Positions 33,760 to 43,823 are shown, counted from the first letter of the stretch. The stretch is 64,000 bases of DNA from Kitasatospora sp. MAP5-34 (GCF_029894335.1 NZ_JARXZC010000007.1:1-64000); one strand, 5' to 3'. The notes: generated by a model not told the origin, from the sequence alone. A program made the numbers and translations.

Positions 33760-35103
33760 TCAGCCGCCTGTCGTGGGCGTCCCGGCAGGGGCGGCAGCCG
33801 GCAGCGCCTGGGGCGCGGCACGGTAGACCGTACCGGCGCACGCGCCGTTCACCACGGCGGTCGCGGCGGCCGGAGCGCCGGCTTGCGGGGTGTGGACGAG
33901 CGTGATGCTCGGGGTCGCGCCGGTCGGGGACGGTGAGACCGTCGGCCCGGTGGAGGGCGAGGGCGAGGCCGAGAGGTTCGGGACGGGGGTGCCGGTCCCC
34001 CCTGCGGCCCCCGGATCCGGCGTCGCCGTCCCCGGCCCGCCCAGGTCGGCCGCCCGTACCCCGCCCGCTCCCCCTCCCCCGGAGCCGCCCCCGGAGCCGG
34101 AGACCGGGCCGGGTGCCGGGCTGCTCCAGGGTGCACCGGTCCCCGTCGGGCCCGGGGCGGCCACCCGCAGGGCGTTGGACGAAGTCGGGCACGGCGCGTC
34201 CGGCACCCAACCGAACTGCACCTGGTACCCCGCCAGCGGTTGCAGCACCAGCGAACGCGGCACCGAGCCCGGGTCCGGCAACCCCCCGGCGGGGTCTCCG
34301 GTCTGGTGGTCGACGACCTTCACCCACCCCGGGTCCGTACCGCTGACGGCACTGATCCGCACCGTCCCCGCGCCCGTCAGCGAGCAGCTGCGGCCCGAGA
34401 TGTTGAGCACGGTGAACCAGCCGTAGATCTTTCCGCTACCGTCCGCCGCCGCCAGGTACGAGCCGCCCTGCCCCAGGTCGGCCCGAGCGCAGGACGGCAA
34501 GGCCGCCGCACCGGTCGAACCGCCGGCCGGCAGCGCCTCCGGGCCGCCACCGAAAGCGGCGGAGGCGCTGCCGGCCGGGATGCCGCTGGTCGCGACCCCG
34601 ATGCCGACACCGGCCGCACCGGAACCGGTTCCCGCCGGACCGGGTACGTGCGGCCGACCGCTCGACCGGGCGCCGCCGATGACGGCCGCGCCCGGTCCAC
34701 CGGTGTCCGAGATGACCCGGCCGTCGGTGGGACTGTCGGACAGTCCGACCGGGCCGACACCGCGGATGGTCGGCACTGCGGCGACCGCGAGCAGCACGGC
34801 CGCCACCGAACCCGTCCAGACGTTGCGGTGCCTGGCCCGCCGACGCGGCACCGCCCGCTGGAGCCGTGGCAACGCCCCCGGATCGGGCTGCACCTGCGCG
34901 ACCGCCCGGTGCAGCATCGCCCTGACCTCGCGCTCCGCCCGGACCTCGTACTCCATCGCGACCTCGCGCTCCGCCATGGCCTCGCGCTCCGCCACGATCT
35001 TGTGTTCCGCCATGACTTGGCGCGCGGCCGCGACTTCACGCTCCGTCGCGACTTCACGCGCCGTCACATTCGGGGTTTCGTCCGCGTGCCGGTCGTCAGT
35101 CAT
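33760..35103 (-). CDS. DUF4232 protein with N-terminal anti-sigma-like segment
   Basis: 447 residues. The N-terminus is charged and repetitive (EREVAAARQVMAEHKIVAE), then a basic stretch precedes one membrane helix (VWTGSVAAVLLAVAAVPTI). The exterior part holds a DUF4232 domain with paired cysteines (CARADLGQGG, then ISGRSCSLTGAG) and Pro/Ser/Gly-rich linkers. It overlaps the start of the sigma factor gene by eight bases, so the pair is co-expressed. The layout fits a membrane-bound partner or anti-sigma factor, but a classical zinc anti-sigma motif is absent. Confidence 0.8.
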   Translation of the reverse strand: MTDDRHADETPNVTAREVATEREVAAARQVMAEHKIVAEREAMAEREVAMEYEVRAEREVRAMLHRAVAQVQPDPGALPRLQRAVPRRRARHRNVWTGSVAAVLLAVAAVPTIRGVGPVGLSDSPTDGRVISDTGGPGAAVIGGARSSGRPHVPGPAGTGSGAAGVGIGVATSGIPAGSASAAFGGGPEALPAGGSTGAAALPSCARADLGQGGSYLAAADGSGKIYGWFTVLNISGRSCSLTGAGTVRISAVSGTDPGWVKVVDHQTGDPAGGLPDPGSVPRSLVLQPLAGYQVQFGWVPDAPCPTSSNALRVAAPGPTGTGAPWSSPAPGPVSGSGGGSGGGGAGGVRAADLGGPGTATPDPGAAGGTGTPVPNLSASPSPSTGPTVSPSPTGATPSITLVHTPQAGAPAAATAVVNGACAGTVYRAAPQALPAAAPAGTPTTGG

Positions 35104-35713
35104 GGCTCTTCTCCATCCGGACCCGCAGCGCGGCGAGGCCCCGGGAGCCGTACGCCTTCACCGAGCCGAGCGAGATCCCCAGCACCTCCGCGACCTGAGC
35201 CTCCGTCATGTCCGCGTAGTAGCGCATCACCAGCACCTCCCGCTGACGGCGTTGCAACCCCCGGAGCGCGGCCTTCAACTCGTCGCGCTCCAGCGCATCG
35301 TAGGCGCCTTCTTCTGCACTGGCCATGTCAGGCATCGGCTTGGGCAGCAACCGCAGGCCCAGAATCCGCCGCCGCAACGTGGAGCGGGACAGGTTGACGA
35401 CGGTCTGCCGCAGGTAGGCGAGGGTCTTCTCGGGTTCGCGTACCCGGCGCCGGGCCGCGTGCACCCGGATGAACGCCTCCTGGACGACGTCCTCGCAGGA
35501 GGAGAGATCGTCCAGCAGCAGGGCGGCCAGCCGCAACAGGGAACGGTAGTGGGCCTGGTAGGTCTCGGTGAGATGGTCGACGCTGGCTCCCGCCGCGTCC
35601 GCGGCGGCCGTGCCCATCCGGCTACCGACCGGAGGCGCTGCTCGCGGCGGCGGCGGTAGCGGCGGCAACAGCGGTGACCCCATGGGCAGTGGTCCGATCA
35701 CTCGCACACTCAT
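35096..35713 (-). CDS. SigE-type ECF RNA polymerase sigma factor
   Basis: About 205 residues from ATG 35713; GTG 35866 would add a Gly/Arg-rich tail. Region 2 is HYRSLLRLAALLLDDLSSCEDVVQEAF, and region 4 is RQREVLVMRYYADMTEAQVA followed by LGISLGSVKAYGSRG. This is the SigE family of actinobacterial ECF factors without an N-terminal extension. The downstream overlapping DUF4232 membrane protein is its probable partner. Target promoters are not predictable from here. Confidence 0.9.
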   Translation of the reverse strand: MSVRVIGPLPMGSPLLPPLPPPPRAAPPVGSRMGTAAADAAGASVDHLTETYQAHYRSLLRLAALLLDDLSSCEDVVQEAFIRVHAARRRVREPEKTLAYLRQTVVNLSRSTLRRRILGLRLLPKPMPDMASAEEGAYDALERDELKAALRGLQRRQREVLVMRYYADMTEAQVAEVLGISLGSVKAYGSRGLAALRVRMEKSHD

Positions 35714-35939
35714 CGGCGCCGCTCTCAAGGGCGGTCCGCCTGCGGGCGGACCTGCTGACCGACCCACAGACCGACCTGCTGACCGACCTGCCGCCCGACT
35801 CACCCGCAGTGCGGCCGGCAGACCTTCGGGCAGTCCGACAGGCGGTGCCCCCACTAAGTTCGCCACACCTGTTGGACACTTGATCCCCTGTCATGGTTGC
35901 CCGGATCGGGCGCCGGTCTCCGGGTTCTGCCGTACAAGA

Positions 35940-35973
35940 AGAATCCCCCTCCAGGGGCCCGGAGGGGGATTCT
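35940..35973. terminator. Terminator downstream of asd
   Basis: A 13-bp perfect stem (AGAATCCCCCTCC and complement) with an 8-nt loop between the asd stop and the sigma-factor gene. It ends the ask-asd transcript. Confidence 0.78.
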
Positions 35974-36019
35974 GACACTACTTACGAGTAGCCGTCTGCC
36001 GTACCAGCCTTTTTTCACC

Positions 36020-37153
36020 TCATGCAGAGGGGTTCTCCACAGGGTTCTCCACATGGCGGTCCACGCGGTTCTCCACGCGGTTCTCCAGGTAGGGGGGACA
36101 GGTCAGCTCGGCCGCCACCAGTTCGGCGATCTGCGCGGTGTTCAGGGCGGCGCCCTTGCGCAGGTTGTCCCCGCAGAGGAAGAGGTCCAGCGCGGCCGGG
36201 TCGTCGAGCGAGCGGCGGACCCGTCCGACCCAGGTCGGGTCGGTGCCCACCACATCGTTCGGGGTCGGGAACTCGCCGGCCTCCGGGTTGTCGTACAGCA
36301 CCACGCCCGGGGCCTCCCGCAGGATGTCCTGCGCGCGGGCCTGGGTGACCTCACGTTCGAAGACCGCGTGGACGGCCAGCGAGTGCGTGGTGATCACCGG
36401 GATGCGGACGCAGGTCGCGGAGACCCTGAGATCCGGCAGCCCGAGGATCTTGCGCGACTCGCCCCGGACCTTGAGTTCCTCGGAGGACCAGCCGTCCGGC
36501 TGGACCGAACCGGCCCACGGCACCGCGTTCAGTACCAGCGGCGCCGGGAACGGACCGTTCTCGGTGATCACGGCTCGCAGGTCGCCGGTCTGCTCGCCAA
36601 CGCCCGTGCCCGCGACCTGCTTGATCTGGTCGCGCAGCGTGTCGACGCCGGCCTGCCCGGCGCCCGAGGCGGCCTGGTACGAGGCCACCACCAGCTCCTT
36701 GAGCCCGAACTCCGAGTGCAGGGCGGCGAGCCCGCTCATCATGGTCAGCGTGGTGCAGTTCGGGTTGGCGATGATCCCGCGCGGCCGGATCCGGGCCGCC
36801 GGGGCGTTCACCTCGGGAACGACCAGCGGTACGTCCTCGTCCATCCGGAACGCGCCCGAGTTGTCGACCACCACGACGCCCTTGGCGGCGGCGATCGGCG
36901 CCCACTGGGCCGAGACCTCGTCCGGGACGTCGAACATGGCGACGTCGATGCCGTCGAACGCCTCCTCGGAGAGCGCGACCACCTCGACCTGCTCACCGCG
37001 TACGGCCAGCATCCGGCCCGCCGAACGGGCGGAGGCGATCAGGCGGATCTCCCCCCAGACGTTCCGGCGGGACGAGAGGAGGCCGAGCAGCACGGTGCCG
37101 ACAGCGCCGGTGGCGCCGACGACCGCGAGGTTCGGCCTCCTCTCGGAGGTCAC
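36020..37153 (-). CDS. asd: Aspartate-semialdehyde dehydrogenase
   Basis: 377 residues. NADP is bound by the N-terminal [19 protein letters not shown] loop. The catalytic cysteine is in [13 protein letters not shown] near residue 130, and the substrate-binding arginine and histidine lie in [16 protein letters not shown]. It reduces aspartyl phosphate in the pathway to lysine, threonine, methionine and diaminopimelate. Start overlaps the aspartate kinase stop by four bases. The C-terminus carries a lineage-specific repetitive extension, [11 protein letters not shown], caused by short DNA repeats. Confidence 0.96.
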   Translation of the reverse strand: MTSERRPNLAVVGATGAVGTVLLGLLSSRRNVWGEIRLIASARSAGRMLAVRGEQVEVVALSEEAFDGIDVAMFDVPDEVSAQWAPIAAAKGVVVVDNSGAFRMDEDVPLVVPEVNAPAARIRPRGIIANPNCTTLTMMSGLAALHSEFGLKELVVASYQAASGAGQAGVDTLRDQIKQVAGTGVGEQTGDLRAVITENGPFPAPLVLNAVPWAGSVQPDGWSSEELKVRGESRKILGLPDLRVSATCVRIPVITTHSLAVHAVFEREVTQARAQDILREAPGVVLYDNPEAGEFPTPNDVVGTDPTWVGRVRRSLDDPAALDLFLCGDNLRKGAALNTAQIAELVAAELTCPPYLENRVENRVDRHVENPVENPSA

Positions 37154-38430
37154 CGTCCGGTCCCGCCGTAGACGACCGCCTCGTCCGTGTCGCTGTCCAG
37201 ACCGAACGCGCTGTGCACCGCGCGGACGGCCTCGTTGACGTCGTCGCCCCGGGTGACCACCGAGATCCGGATCTCGGAGGTCGAGATCAGCTCGATGTTC
37301 ACCCCGGCCTCGGAGAGCGCCTCGAAGAAGGTCGCGGTGACGCCCGGGTTGGAGCGCATACCCGCGCCGACCAGCGAGATCTTGCCGATCGCGTCGTCGT
37401 AGCGGAGCGACTCGAAGCCGATCCCCTGCTTGACCCGGCCCAGCGCGTCGATGGCCTTCTGGCCCTCGGTCTTCGGGCAGGTGAACGAGATGTCGGTGAG
37501 GCCGGTGGACGCGGCGGAGACGTTCTGCACCACCATGTCGATGTTGACCTCGGCATCCGCGATGGCGCGGAAGATACGGGCCGCCTCGCCCGGCTTGTCC
37601 GGCACCCCGACGACCGTGACCTTGGCCTCGGACGTGTCGTGGGCGACTCCGGAGATGATCGCCTGCTCCATCTCGCCACCTTCGGGCTTGTTCGGGTTGG
37701 TGCTACTGACAATGGTCCCCGGAAGTCCGGAGAAGGACGAGCGTACGTGAATCGGGATGTTGTAGCGCCGGGCGTACTCGACACAGCGGTCCAGCAGCAC
37801 CTTCGAGCCGGAGGACGCCAGCTCGAGCATGTCCTCGAAGCCGATCCAGTCGATCTTGCGAGCCTTCTTCACCACGCGCGGGTCGGCGGTGAACACCCCG
37901 TCCACGTCGGTGTAGATCTCGCAGACCTCGGCCCCCAGCGCGGCGGCGAGCGCCACGGCCGTGGTGTCGGAGCCGCCACGGCCGAGCGTGGTGATGTCCT
38001 TGCTCACCTGCGAGACGCCCTGGAAACCGGCCACGATCGCGATGTTGCCCTCGTCCAGGGCGTTCCGGATCCGGCCCGGCGTCACGTCGATGATGCGCGC
38101 CTTGTTGTGGACGGAGTCGGTGATCACTCCGGCCTGGCTGCCGGTGAACGACTGCGCCTCGTGACCCAGGGATCTGATCGCCATGGCCAACAGCGCCATG
38201 GAGATCCGCTCTCCAGCGGTCAGCAGCATGTCGAACTCACGGCCGGCAGGGATGGGTGACACCTGCTCCGCGAGTTCGATGAGCTCGTCCGTCGTGTCGC
38301 CCATCGCGGACACCACGACGACGACCTCATGGCCGGCCTTCTTGGTGTCGACAATTCGGCGGGCTACGCGCTTGATGCCCTCGGCATCCGCAACGGATGA
38401 GCCGCCGTACTTCTGCACGACAAGGCCCAC
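37150..38430 (-). CDS. lysC: Aspartate kinase
   Basis: 426 residues. The N-terminal kinase domain shows [47 protein letters not shown] and the [15 protein letters not shown] segment. Two C-terminal ACT domains ([17 protein letters not shown] and [14 protein letters not shown]) bind lysine and threonine for feedback control. An internal in-frame start typical of alpha/beta subunit aspartate kinases may exist near the ACT region. It catalyses the first step toward the aspartate family amino acids. Translationally coupled to asd. Confidence 0.96.
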   Translation of the reverse strand: MGLVVQKYGGSSVADAEGIKRVARRIVDTKKAGHEVVVVVSAMGDTTDELIELAEQVSPIPAGREFDMLLTAGERISMALLAMAIRSLGHEAQSFTGSQAGVITDSVHNKARIIDVTPGRIRNALDEGNIAIVAGFQGVSQVSKDITTLGRGGSDTTAVALAAALGAEVCEIYTDVDGVFTADPRVVKKARKIDWIGFEDMLELASSGSKVLLDRCVEYARRYNIPIHVRSSFSGLPGTIVSSTNPNKPEGGEMEQAIISGVAHDTSEAKVTVVGVPDKPGEAARIFRAIADAEVNIDMVVQNVSAASTGLTDISFTCPKTEGQKAIDALGRVKQGIGFESLRYDDAIGKISLVGAGMRSNPGVTATFFEALSEAGVNIELISTSEIRISVVTRGDDVNEAVRAVHSAFGLDSDTDEAVVYGGTGR

Positions 38431-38755
38431 GTGCGCTCCTCGACTTGTGTCGTTGTCGGGGGACGGTGGCCCCCCGAACCCCCAGGGAGAGGGGGCTCTA
38501 CGGTCGGCGCCAGTCTAACGAGCGGGACAACCCCCACAGCCGTGTTCCAGATGGCGAGACGGTGGTCTCGCCTGGCGGGCAGACGTGTGGACGGCCCGAC
38601 GGGCAGGTATGCGGAGGACCCCGCACCTACCCGAAGATTTGCCCGGGGAGTGGCCGCTGGGCCCCGGATTTCACTGGGCTTTCGCAGCCGGTGAATTTTT
38701 TGAATTGTTCGTCACACCACGGGCGTGGGCGGGCCGGAGGCGGTGGAGGCCGGGC
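38431..38755. other. Leader region of ask
   Basis: No gene. Contains G/C-rich inverted stretches (GGGGGAC ... CCCCCCG and AGGGGGCTCT) upstream of the aspartate kinase start and the ask promoter presumably. No recognisable lysine riboswitch was seen. Confidence 0.4.
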
Positions 38756-39460
38756 TCAGAGCCCGAGTTCGGCCGCCATCAGATCGCCGGCCTGCTGCTC
38801 CAGCTGCTCGTCCGTCAGCCCGTCGTCGTCGGTGTCGGCACCGTCCGCCGCCGCGCCGATCGGGCTGTCCAACCGGACGTGCGCGATCAGCGACTGCAGC
38901 GCGCGGAGCACCGCCGTACAGGTCGAACCCCAGTTGGAGAGGTACGAGAACTGCCACCACCACATCGCCTCACTGACCCGGCCCTCCCGGTAGTGGGTCA
39001 GCCCGTGCCGCAGCTCGCTGACCACCCCGGCCAGGTCGTCCGAGATCCGGAACGCGTTGGGCTTCTCGGGCGGGCCGTACGGGTCGAAGACCTCGTGGTA
39101 GACGTCGATCGGCGCGAGCAGCTCGGCGAGGCGCTCGCGCAGGTCGACACCGTCCGGCTCCGGACCGGCGTCGGGCTCGAAGCGGTCCTCCGGGAGAACG
39201 TCCTCGACGGCGCCCAGCCGGCCGCCCGCCAGCAGCAGCTGCGAGACCTCCAGCAGGAGCAGCGAGACCGCACTGCCCGGCTCGTCGCCCTTGGCGACCT
39301 CCGTCACGGCGAGCACGAAGCTCTCGACCGAATCCGCGATCTGGACCGCGAAGTCGTCGGGCTCGTGCCGGTGCGTGCTGCCCTGGCTCGCGCCACTGTC
39401 AGTGGTGCTGCTCTGGTGCGTGCTGCTCTGGTGCGTGCTGCTTTGCGTACGGTCAGACAT
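38756..39460 (-). CDS. DUF5063 protein
   Basis: 234 residues from ATG 39460, which overlaps the recR stop by eight bases. After a Ser/Thr/His-rich N-terminus with a 5-residue tandem repeat ([10 protein letters not shown], a 15-bp DNA repeat), a conserved DUF5063 domain begins at [20 protein letters not shown] and continues through [20 protein letters not shown] to [13 protein letters not shown]. Function is unknown; the gene is conserved beside recR in streptomycetes, suggesting a housekeeping role. Confidence 0.88.
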   Translation of the reverse strand: MSDRTQSSTHQSSTHQSSTTDSGASQGSTHRHEPDDFAVQIADSVESFVLAVTEVAKGDEPGSAVSLLLLEVSQLLLAGGRLGAVEDVLPEDRFEPDAGPEPDGVDLRERLAELLAPIDVYHEVFDPYGPPEKPNAFRISDDLAGVVSELRHGLTHYREGRVSEAMWWWQFSYLSNWGSTCTAVLRALQSLIAHVRLDSPIGAAADGADTDDDGLTDEQLEQQAGDLMAAELGL

Positions 39461-40052
39461 CGAGCAGTCGTCTCCCTTCGAAGGCCCGGCCGAGGGTGAC
39501 CTCGTCGGCATACTCCAAGTCCCCGCCGACGGGCAGTCCGCTCGCCAGTCGGGTCACCTTCAGACCCATCGGCTTACAGAGCCGGGCCAGGTAGGTGGCG
39601 GTCGCCTCCCCCTCCAGATTGGGGTCAGTAGCCAGGATCAGCTCGGTGACCGTGCCGTCGGCGAGTCGCGCGAGCAGCTCCCGGATCCGCAGGTCGTCCG
39701 GTCCGACGCCCTCGATCGGGCTGATCGCGCCGCCCAGCACGTGGTACCGGCCCCGGAACTCGCGGGTGCGTTCGACCGCCACCACGTCCTTGGGCTCCTC
39801 GACCACGCAGATCACCGCGAGGTCGCGCCGCTGATCGAGGCACACCCTGCAGCGCTCGGCCTCCGCGACGTTGCCGCAGACCACACAGAACCGGACCTTG
39901 TCCTTGACCTCCAGCAGCGTGTGCGCCAGCCGGCGAACGTCCACCGGGTCGGCCTGCAGGACGTGGAAGGCGATCCGCTGCGCGCTCTTGGGCCCGACGC
40001 CGGGCAGCCTGCCCAGTTCGTCGATCAGGTCCTGAACCACGCCCTCGTACAC
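39453..40052 (-). CDS. recR: Recombination mediator RecR
   Basis: 199 residues from GTG 40052, which has GGAAGG seven bases upstream. The N-terminal helix-hairpin-helix [17 protein letters not shown] is followed by a four-cysteine zinc finger ([16 protein letters not shown]), then the Toprim core [14 protein letters not shown] and a Walker-type C-terminus. RecR works with RecF/RecO to load RecA on gapped DNA. Its stop overlaps the DUF5063 start. A longer in-frame extension lacks support. Confidence 0.97.
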   Translation of the reverse strand: MYEGVVQDLIDELGRLPGVGPKSAQRIAFHVLQADPVDVRRLAHTLLEVKDKVRFCVVCGNVAEAERCRVCLDQRRDLAVICVVEEPKDVVAVERTREFRGRYHVLGGAISPIEGVGPDDLRIRELLARLADGTVTELILATDPNLEGEATATYLARLCKPMGLKVTRLASGLPVGGDLEYADEVTLGRAFEGRRLLDV

Positions 40053-40163
40053 TTCGCGCCTTCCGTCGGCTTCTCTACTGCTCGGTGCTGCTCGATGTTG
40101 CTCGATGCCGTTTCGTACTGCTGGGGAGCTGCTGGGAGCCCCGGTGCCATCATCCAACGAACC

Positions 40164-40190
40164 GGGCGTCGGACACACCGTCCGACGCCC
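40164..40190. terminator. Hairpin between ybaB and recR
   Basis: A 10-bp perfect stem (GGGCGTCGGA and complement) with a 7-nt loop. It probably attenuates or ends the dnaX-side transcript before recR. Confidence 0.6.
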
Positions 40191-40283
40191 GACCCGCGCA
40201 GAAATCACACATCACCGACCGGCCGAGAACGCCCGGCTCGGCCGGTCGGGCTACTCGGACCGATCGAGCCGGGACCGGTCGGG

Positions 40284-40613
40284 CTAGAAGGGGAGCGCTC
40301 CGCCCAGGCCCTGGGTCAGCGGCCCCATCCGCTCGGTCTGCATCTTCTGGGCCGCCGCGCTGGCGTCCCGGACGGCCGCCAGGACGAGGTCGGCGAGGGT
40401 CTCGGTGTCGTCCGGGTCGACGGCGGCGGGCGCGATGGTCAGCGCCACCAGCTCACCGGCACCGGTGACGGTCGCCTCGACCAGACCGCCGCCGGCCGTA
40501 CCGCTCACCTTCGTCTCGGCCAGCTCCCGCTGCGCCTTGCCGAGCTCCTCCTGCATCTTCTGCGCCTGCTTGAGCAGCTGCTGCATATTGGGCTGGCCAC
40601 CACCAGGGAACAC
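40284..40613 (-). CDS. ebfC: YbaB/EbfC nucleoid-associated protein
   Basis: 109 residues, full length for the family. The N-terminal helix [21 protein letters not shown] leads into the strand [20 protein letters not shown] and the C-terminal helix [15 protein letters not shown]-like. It is a small DNA-binding dimer that organises the nucleoid. It stands between dnaX (with a GNAT gene interposed) and recR, close to the widespread dnaX-ybaB-recR arrangement. Confidence 0.94.
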   Translation of the reverse strand: MFPGGGQPNMQQLLKQAQKMQEELGKAQRELAETKVSGTAGGGLVEATVTGAGELVALTIAPAAVDPDDTETLADLVLAAVRDASAAAQKMQTERMGPLTQGLGGALPF

Positions 40614-40728
40614 GGGTCACTCCTGCCTGTGCACGGAAAGATCAACATCTGACTCACCAAGCCGTCGGCCGCCGCGCGGAACCCCGCTGGACGTGCCTCC
40701 GACGTCACACCGAGCCTACGCGCCGGGT

Positions 40729-41295
40729 TCAGAGCCCGAGCGCCATCTCGACTTCCAGGGTGCTGGGATCGAGCAGGTACGGGCGGGTCACGCCGGTCCG
40801 GACGAATCCGCGCCGCTCGTAGAAGGCCGCCGCGCGGGCGTTCGTCTCGTGTACCTCGAGGAGGATCCGCACCGCCCCGACCTCGGTCCTGGCCCAGTCG
40901 ATCACCTCGTTCAGCAGCCGATCGGCGACTCCGTCGCCGTAGCCTCCCTCGGCCCCGGCCCCGGCCCCGCTCCCGGCCCTGCCACGGCCCCGGTGCTCGG
41001 GGTGGAGCCAGACGCCGACCAGCACCGCCGTACCCGGCTCCGTCGCCAGCCCGCCCATGACCCCGATCCAGTCACCGTCCGGAGCCACCGCGACCACCCC
41101 GAGCTGACCAGGTCCGGCCATCCGCCCCACCCTGAAGCGCCACTCGACCTCGGGATGGGCCAGCGCCTCCTGGTAGGTCTCCAGGTAGGCGACCGGGCTG
41201 TCCTGCAGCATCTGCAGGCGCAGCTCCCGGTAGCGCTCCCAGCCCGCGCGCCGCACCCGCTCGATCCGGTAGCTCGCGGCCGACCTCGTCACCAC
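40729..41295 (-). CDS. GNAT N-acetyltransferase with low-complexity insert
   Basis: 188 residues. Standard GNAT segments are present: YRIERVRRAGWERYRELRLQ at the start, GWLHPEHRGRGR-like motif A, and ARILLEVHETNARAAAFYERRGF as motif B. Motif A, whose RGxG loop binds acetyl-CoA pyrophosphate, is interrupted by about 16 Gly/Ala/Ser residues (AGSGAGAGAEGGYG) encoded by a GGCCCC-type simple repeat before VADRLLNEVI. The protein may be altered or inactive. Placed between dnaX and ybaB; substrate unknown. Confidence 0.85.
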   Translation of the reverse strand: MVTRSAASYRIERVRRAGWERYRELRLQMLQDSPVAYLETYQEALAHPEVEWRFRVGRMAGPGQLGVVAVAPDGDWIGVMGGLATEPGTAVLVGVWLHPEHRGRGRAGSGAGAGAEGGYGDGVADRLLNEVIDWARTEVGAVRILLEVHETNARAAAFYERRGFVRTGVTRPYLLDPSTLEVEMALGL

Positions 41296-41358
41296 TTCCG
41301 CCTCAGCACTTTCGCCTCACCCGCTCCGACTCAGCCGCTCCGACTCCCCCGTCGGGCA

Positions 41359-43563
41359 TCACCTGTTGTGGTGGATTTCTTCGAGTACGGTCGCGCCGAG
41401 CTCACGCACGATCAGCTCCTGACCGGAGAACGCGGCCTCCTGCGGGCTCAGCTCCACTCCCGCGTCCTCGGGGAAGTCGTCCTCGGGAGCGACCGCGACG
41501 GACGGGGCCGGCGGGGCGACCGACTGCTGAGGCTGCTGAGACTGGACGGGCTGCTGGGGTTGCTGAGGCTGCGCGGGCGGTTGCTGCGGTTGCTGCGGCT
41601 GCTGAGCCTGCGGCTGCACCCGTGTCTGTGCCTGTGTCTGCGCCTGTGGGACGGGCGCCGGGGCAGGAACAACCTGCTCGGGCTGGAACGCCGGAGCCGA
41701 CCTGGGCGCCTGCGCGACACCGCCGCCGCCTCCCCAACCGCCGCCTGCGCCCGCGCTACCGCTACCGCTCCCGCTCGACGGCGGCGTGGCCGTGGCCGTG
41801 CTTCCGCCACCCGAAGGATCGACGATGCACTCGACCCGCCAGTCCACGCCGAGCGCGTCGGACAGCGCCTGCTTCAGCACGTCGTCGCTGTTGCTGCTGA
41901 CGAAGCTGTCGCGGGCACCCGCGTTGATGAACGAGACCTGGAGCGTGCTGCCGTCGAACCCCGCGACCTGCCCGTTCTGGCTGAGCAGGATCCAGGTGAA
42001 GCGCCGACGGTTCTTCACCGCCTCCAGAATCTGCGGCCAGTGCTGCCGTACCTGGCCCGCCCCCTGCTGCGCGGACGCGGACGGCTGCCCCGCCGTCGAC
42101 TGCGGAACGACGGCGACCGGAGTGGGCACCGGAGCAGCCGGTACGGGCGCGGGCGCCTGGGGCGCGGCGGCACCGGCCGGCGGGAAGCTGCGCGGGATCG
42201 GCCAGGCGCCCGGCGCGGGCGCGGCGGCTGCAGCGGGCGCGGGCGGCTGCGCCTGCGCTGGTGCCTGCGCCTGCGCCTGCGCCTGCGCTGCCTGAATCGT
42301 CGGAGCCGCCGGAGCCGGGGCAGCGACGGGAGCCGGCGCGGGAGCCGTCATCGGCGGCGCGGCGGCAACCCCGACAGCGGCGACCGGGGCCGCGAAGCCG
42401 CCCGCCGACGCGCGCCGCTCCAGCTTGTCCACCCGGGCCAGCAGCGACAGCTCGTCGTCGTACGCGCCGGGCAGCATCACCCGGGCGCAGATCAGCTCCA
42501 GCTGCAGCCGGGGCGCGGCGTTGCCGCGCATCTCCGTCAGCCCGGTGTTGGCAATGTCGGCGGCCCGGCTCAGTTCGGCCGCGCCGAAGCCGTCGGCCTG
42601 CGCCTGCATGATCGCGACCCGGTCCGCCGGAGCGTCGATCAGGCCCTTCTCACCCGCGTCGGGAACGGTCGCCAGGATGACCAGGTCCCGCAGCCGCTCC
42701 AGCAGGTCCGTGACGAAGCGCCGGGGATCGTGCCCGCCCTCCACCACGCGGTCGATGACCTGGAAGACCGTCGCACCATCGCGTACGGCGAAGGCGTCCA
42801 CGACCTCGTCCAGCAGCGCCGAGTCGGTGTAGCCGAGCAGCGAGGTGGCCATCTGATAGGTGACGCCGCCCTCGTCGGCGCCCGCGAGCAACTGGTCCAT
42901 CACCGACATCGAGTCACGTACCGAACCCGCGCCCGAGCGCACCACCAGCGGGAACACCGAGTCCTCGACCTGGATCTGCTCCCGTCCGCAGACGTCCGCG
43001 AGGTAGTCGCGCAGGGTGCCGGGCGGGACCAGCCGGAAGGGGTAGTGGTGCGTACGGGAGCGGATCGTCCCGATCACCTTCTCCGGCTCCGTGGTCGCGA
43101 AGATGAACTTGAGGTGCTCCGGCGGCTCCTCGACCACCTTCAGCAGCGCGTTGAAGCCGGCCGAGGTGACCATGTGCGCCTCGTCCAGAATGAAGATCTT
43201 GTACCGGCTGTGGACGGGCGCGAAGAACGCCCGCTCACGCAGCTCACGCGCGTCGTCCACACCACCGTGCGAGGCGGCGTCGATCTCGATCACGTCGATC
43301 GAACCGGGACCGCCCGTCGCCAGGTCACGGCACGACTGGCACTCACCGCACGGTGTCGGTGTCGGGCCCTCGGCACAGTTGAGGCACCGGGCCAGGATGC
43401 GGGCGCTCGTCGTCTTGCCGCAGCCGCGCGGGCCACTGAAGAGGTAGGCGTGGTTGACCCTGTTGTTGCGCAGGGCCTGCTGGAGCGGAGCGGTCACGTG
43501 CTCCTGCCCGATGACCTCGGCGAAAGTCTCGGGGCGATAGCGGCGGTACAGGGCTAGGGACAC
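41359..43563 (-). CDS. dnaX: DNA polymerase III subunit gamma/tau
   Basis: 734 residues from GTG 43563. The clamp-loader ATPase has LYRRYRPETFAEVIGQEHV, Walker A FSGPRGCGKTTSARI, a four-cysteine zinc knuckle (CLNCAEGPTPTPCGECQSC) and sensor region FNALLKVVEEPPEHLKF. From about residue 390 a long Ala/Pro/Gln-rich linker (QPQQPQQP repeats) leads to the C-terminal tau-like end. It loads the sliding clamp and links the replicase. Located beside ffs, as usual in streptomycetes. Confidence 0.96.
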   Translation of the reverse strand: MSLALYRRYRPETFAEVIGQEHVTAPLQQALRNNRVNHAYLFSGPRGCGKTTSARILARCLNCAEGPTPTPCGECQSCRDLATGGPGSIDVIEIDAASHGGVDDARELRERAFFAPVHSRYKIFILDEAHMVTSAGFNALLKVVEEPPEHLKFIFATTEPEKVIGTIRSRTHHYPFRLVPPGTLRDYLADVCGREQIQVEDSVFPLVVRSGAGSVRDSMSVMDQLLAGADEGGVTYQMATSLLGYTDSALLDEVVDAFAVRDGATVFQVIDRVVEGGHDPRRFVTDLLERLRDLVILATVPDAGEKGLIDAPADRVAIMQAQADGFGAAELSRAADIANTGLTEMRGNAAPRLQLELICARVMLPGAYDDELSLLARVDKLERRASAGGFAAPVAAVGVAAAPPMTAPAPAPVAAPAPAAPTIQAAQAQAQAQAPAQAQPPAPAAAAAPAPGAWPIPRSFPPAGAAAPQAPAPVPAAPVPTPVAVVPQSTAGQPSASAQQGAGQVRQHWPQILEAVKNRRRFTWILLSQNGQVAGFDGSTLQVSFINAGARDSFVSSNSDDVLKQALSDALGVDWRVECIVDPSGGGSTATATPPSSGSGSGSAGAGGGWGGGGGVAQAPRSAPAFQPEQVVPAPAPVPQAQTQAQTRVQPQAQQPQQPQQPPAQPQQPQQPVQSQQPQQSVAPPAPSVAVAPEDDFPEDAGVELSPQEAAFSGQELIVRELGATVLEEIHHNR

Positions 43564-43634
43564 GCCACCGACGATATCGGGACACACGGACAAACGCGTC
43601 GCCCTGCCGCCCCCGGCCCTCCCTGGGAACGCAA

Positions 43635-43729
43635 AGACCCCCCGTGCACCCGCCAGAGCCCTCCTACCCTTGCTGCCTTCCGGCCCTGGGGGAGTTCAGA
43701 GAGATAACGCCACACGAGGGGCTGCCCCC
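43635..43729 (-). ncRNA. ffs: Bacterial small SRP RNA (4.5S RNA)
   Basis: About 95 nt. The - strand has the conserved apical loop and symmetric bulge GGCCGGAAGGCAGCAAGGG, flanked by the complementary arms GGGGGCAGCCCC side and the GGGGGGTC end, with the CTCTGAACTCCCCCAG strand of the helix. This RNA binds Ffh and targets membrane proteins. It lies just upstream of dnaX, a common position. The ends are approximate. Confidence 0.9.
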
Positions 43730-43795
43730 AACACTACCCGATCCCGGCCCCACCCCGTACCGCCGCCCCACCTCGACGATCCTTAGGCATCCACC

Positions 43796-43823
43796 CGCGA
43801 CCACCTGCAGATAGGTGGTCGCG
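43796..43823. other. Strong hairpin between ffs and tRNA-Ser
   Basis: A perfect 11-bp stem (CGCGACCACCT and complement) with a 6-nt loop in the 126-bp gap between two divergent stable RNA genes. It could be a promoter-associated operator or a bidirectional insulator; an ordinary terminator is less expected here. Confidence 0.4.

Noticed and set aside
38431-38755. Lysine riboswitch in the ask leader
   Set aside because: The leader shows only GC-rich inverted stretches; no lysine-riboswitch core could be recognised by eye.
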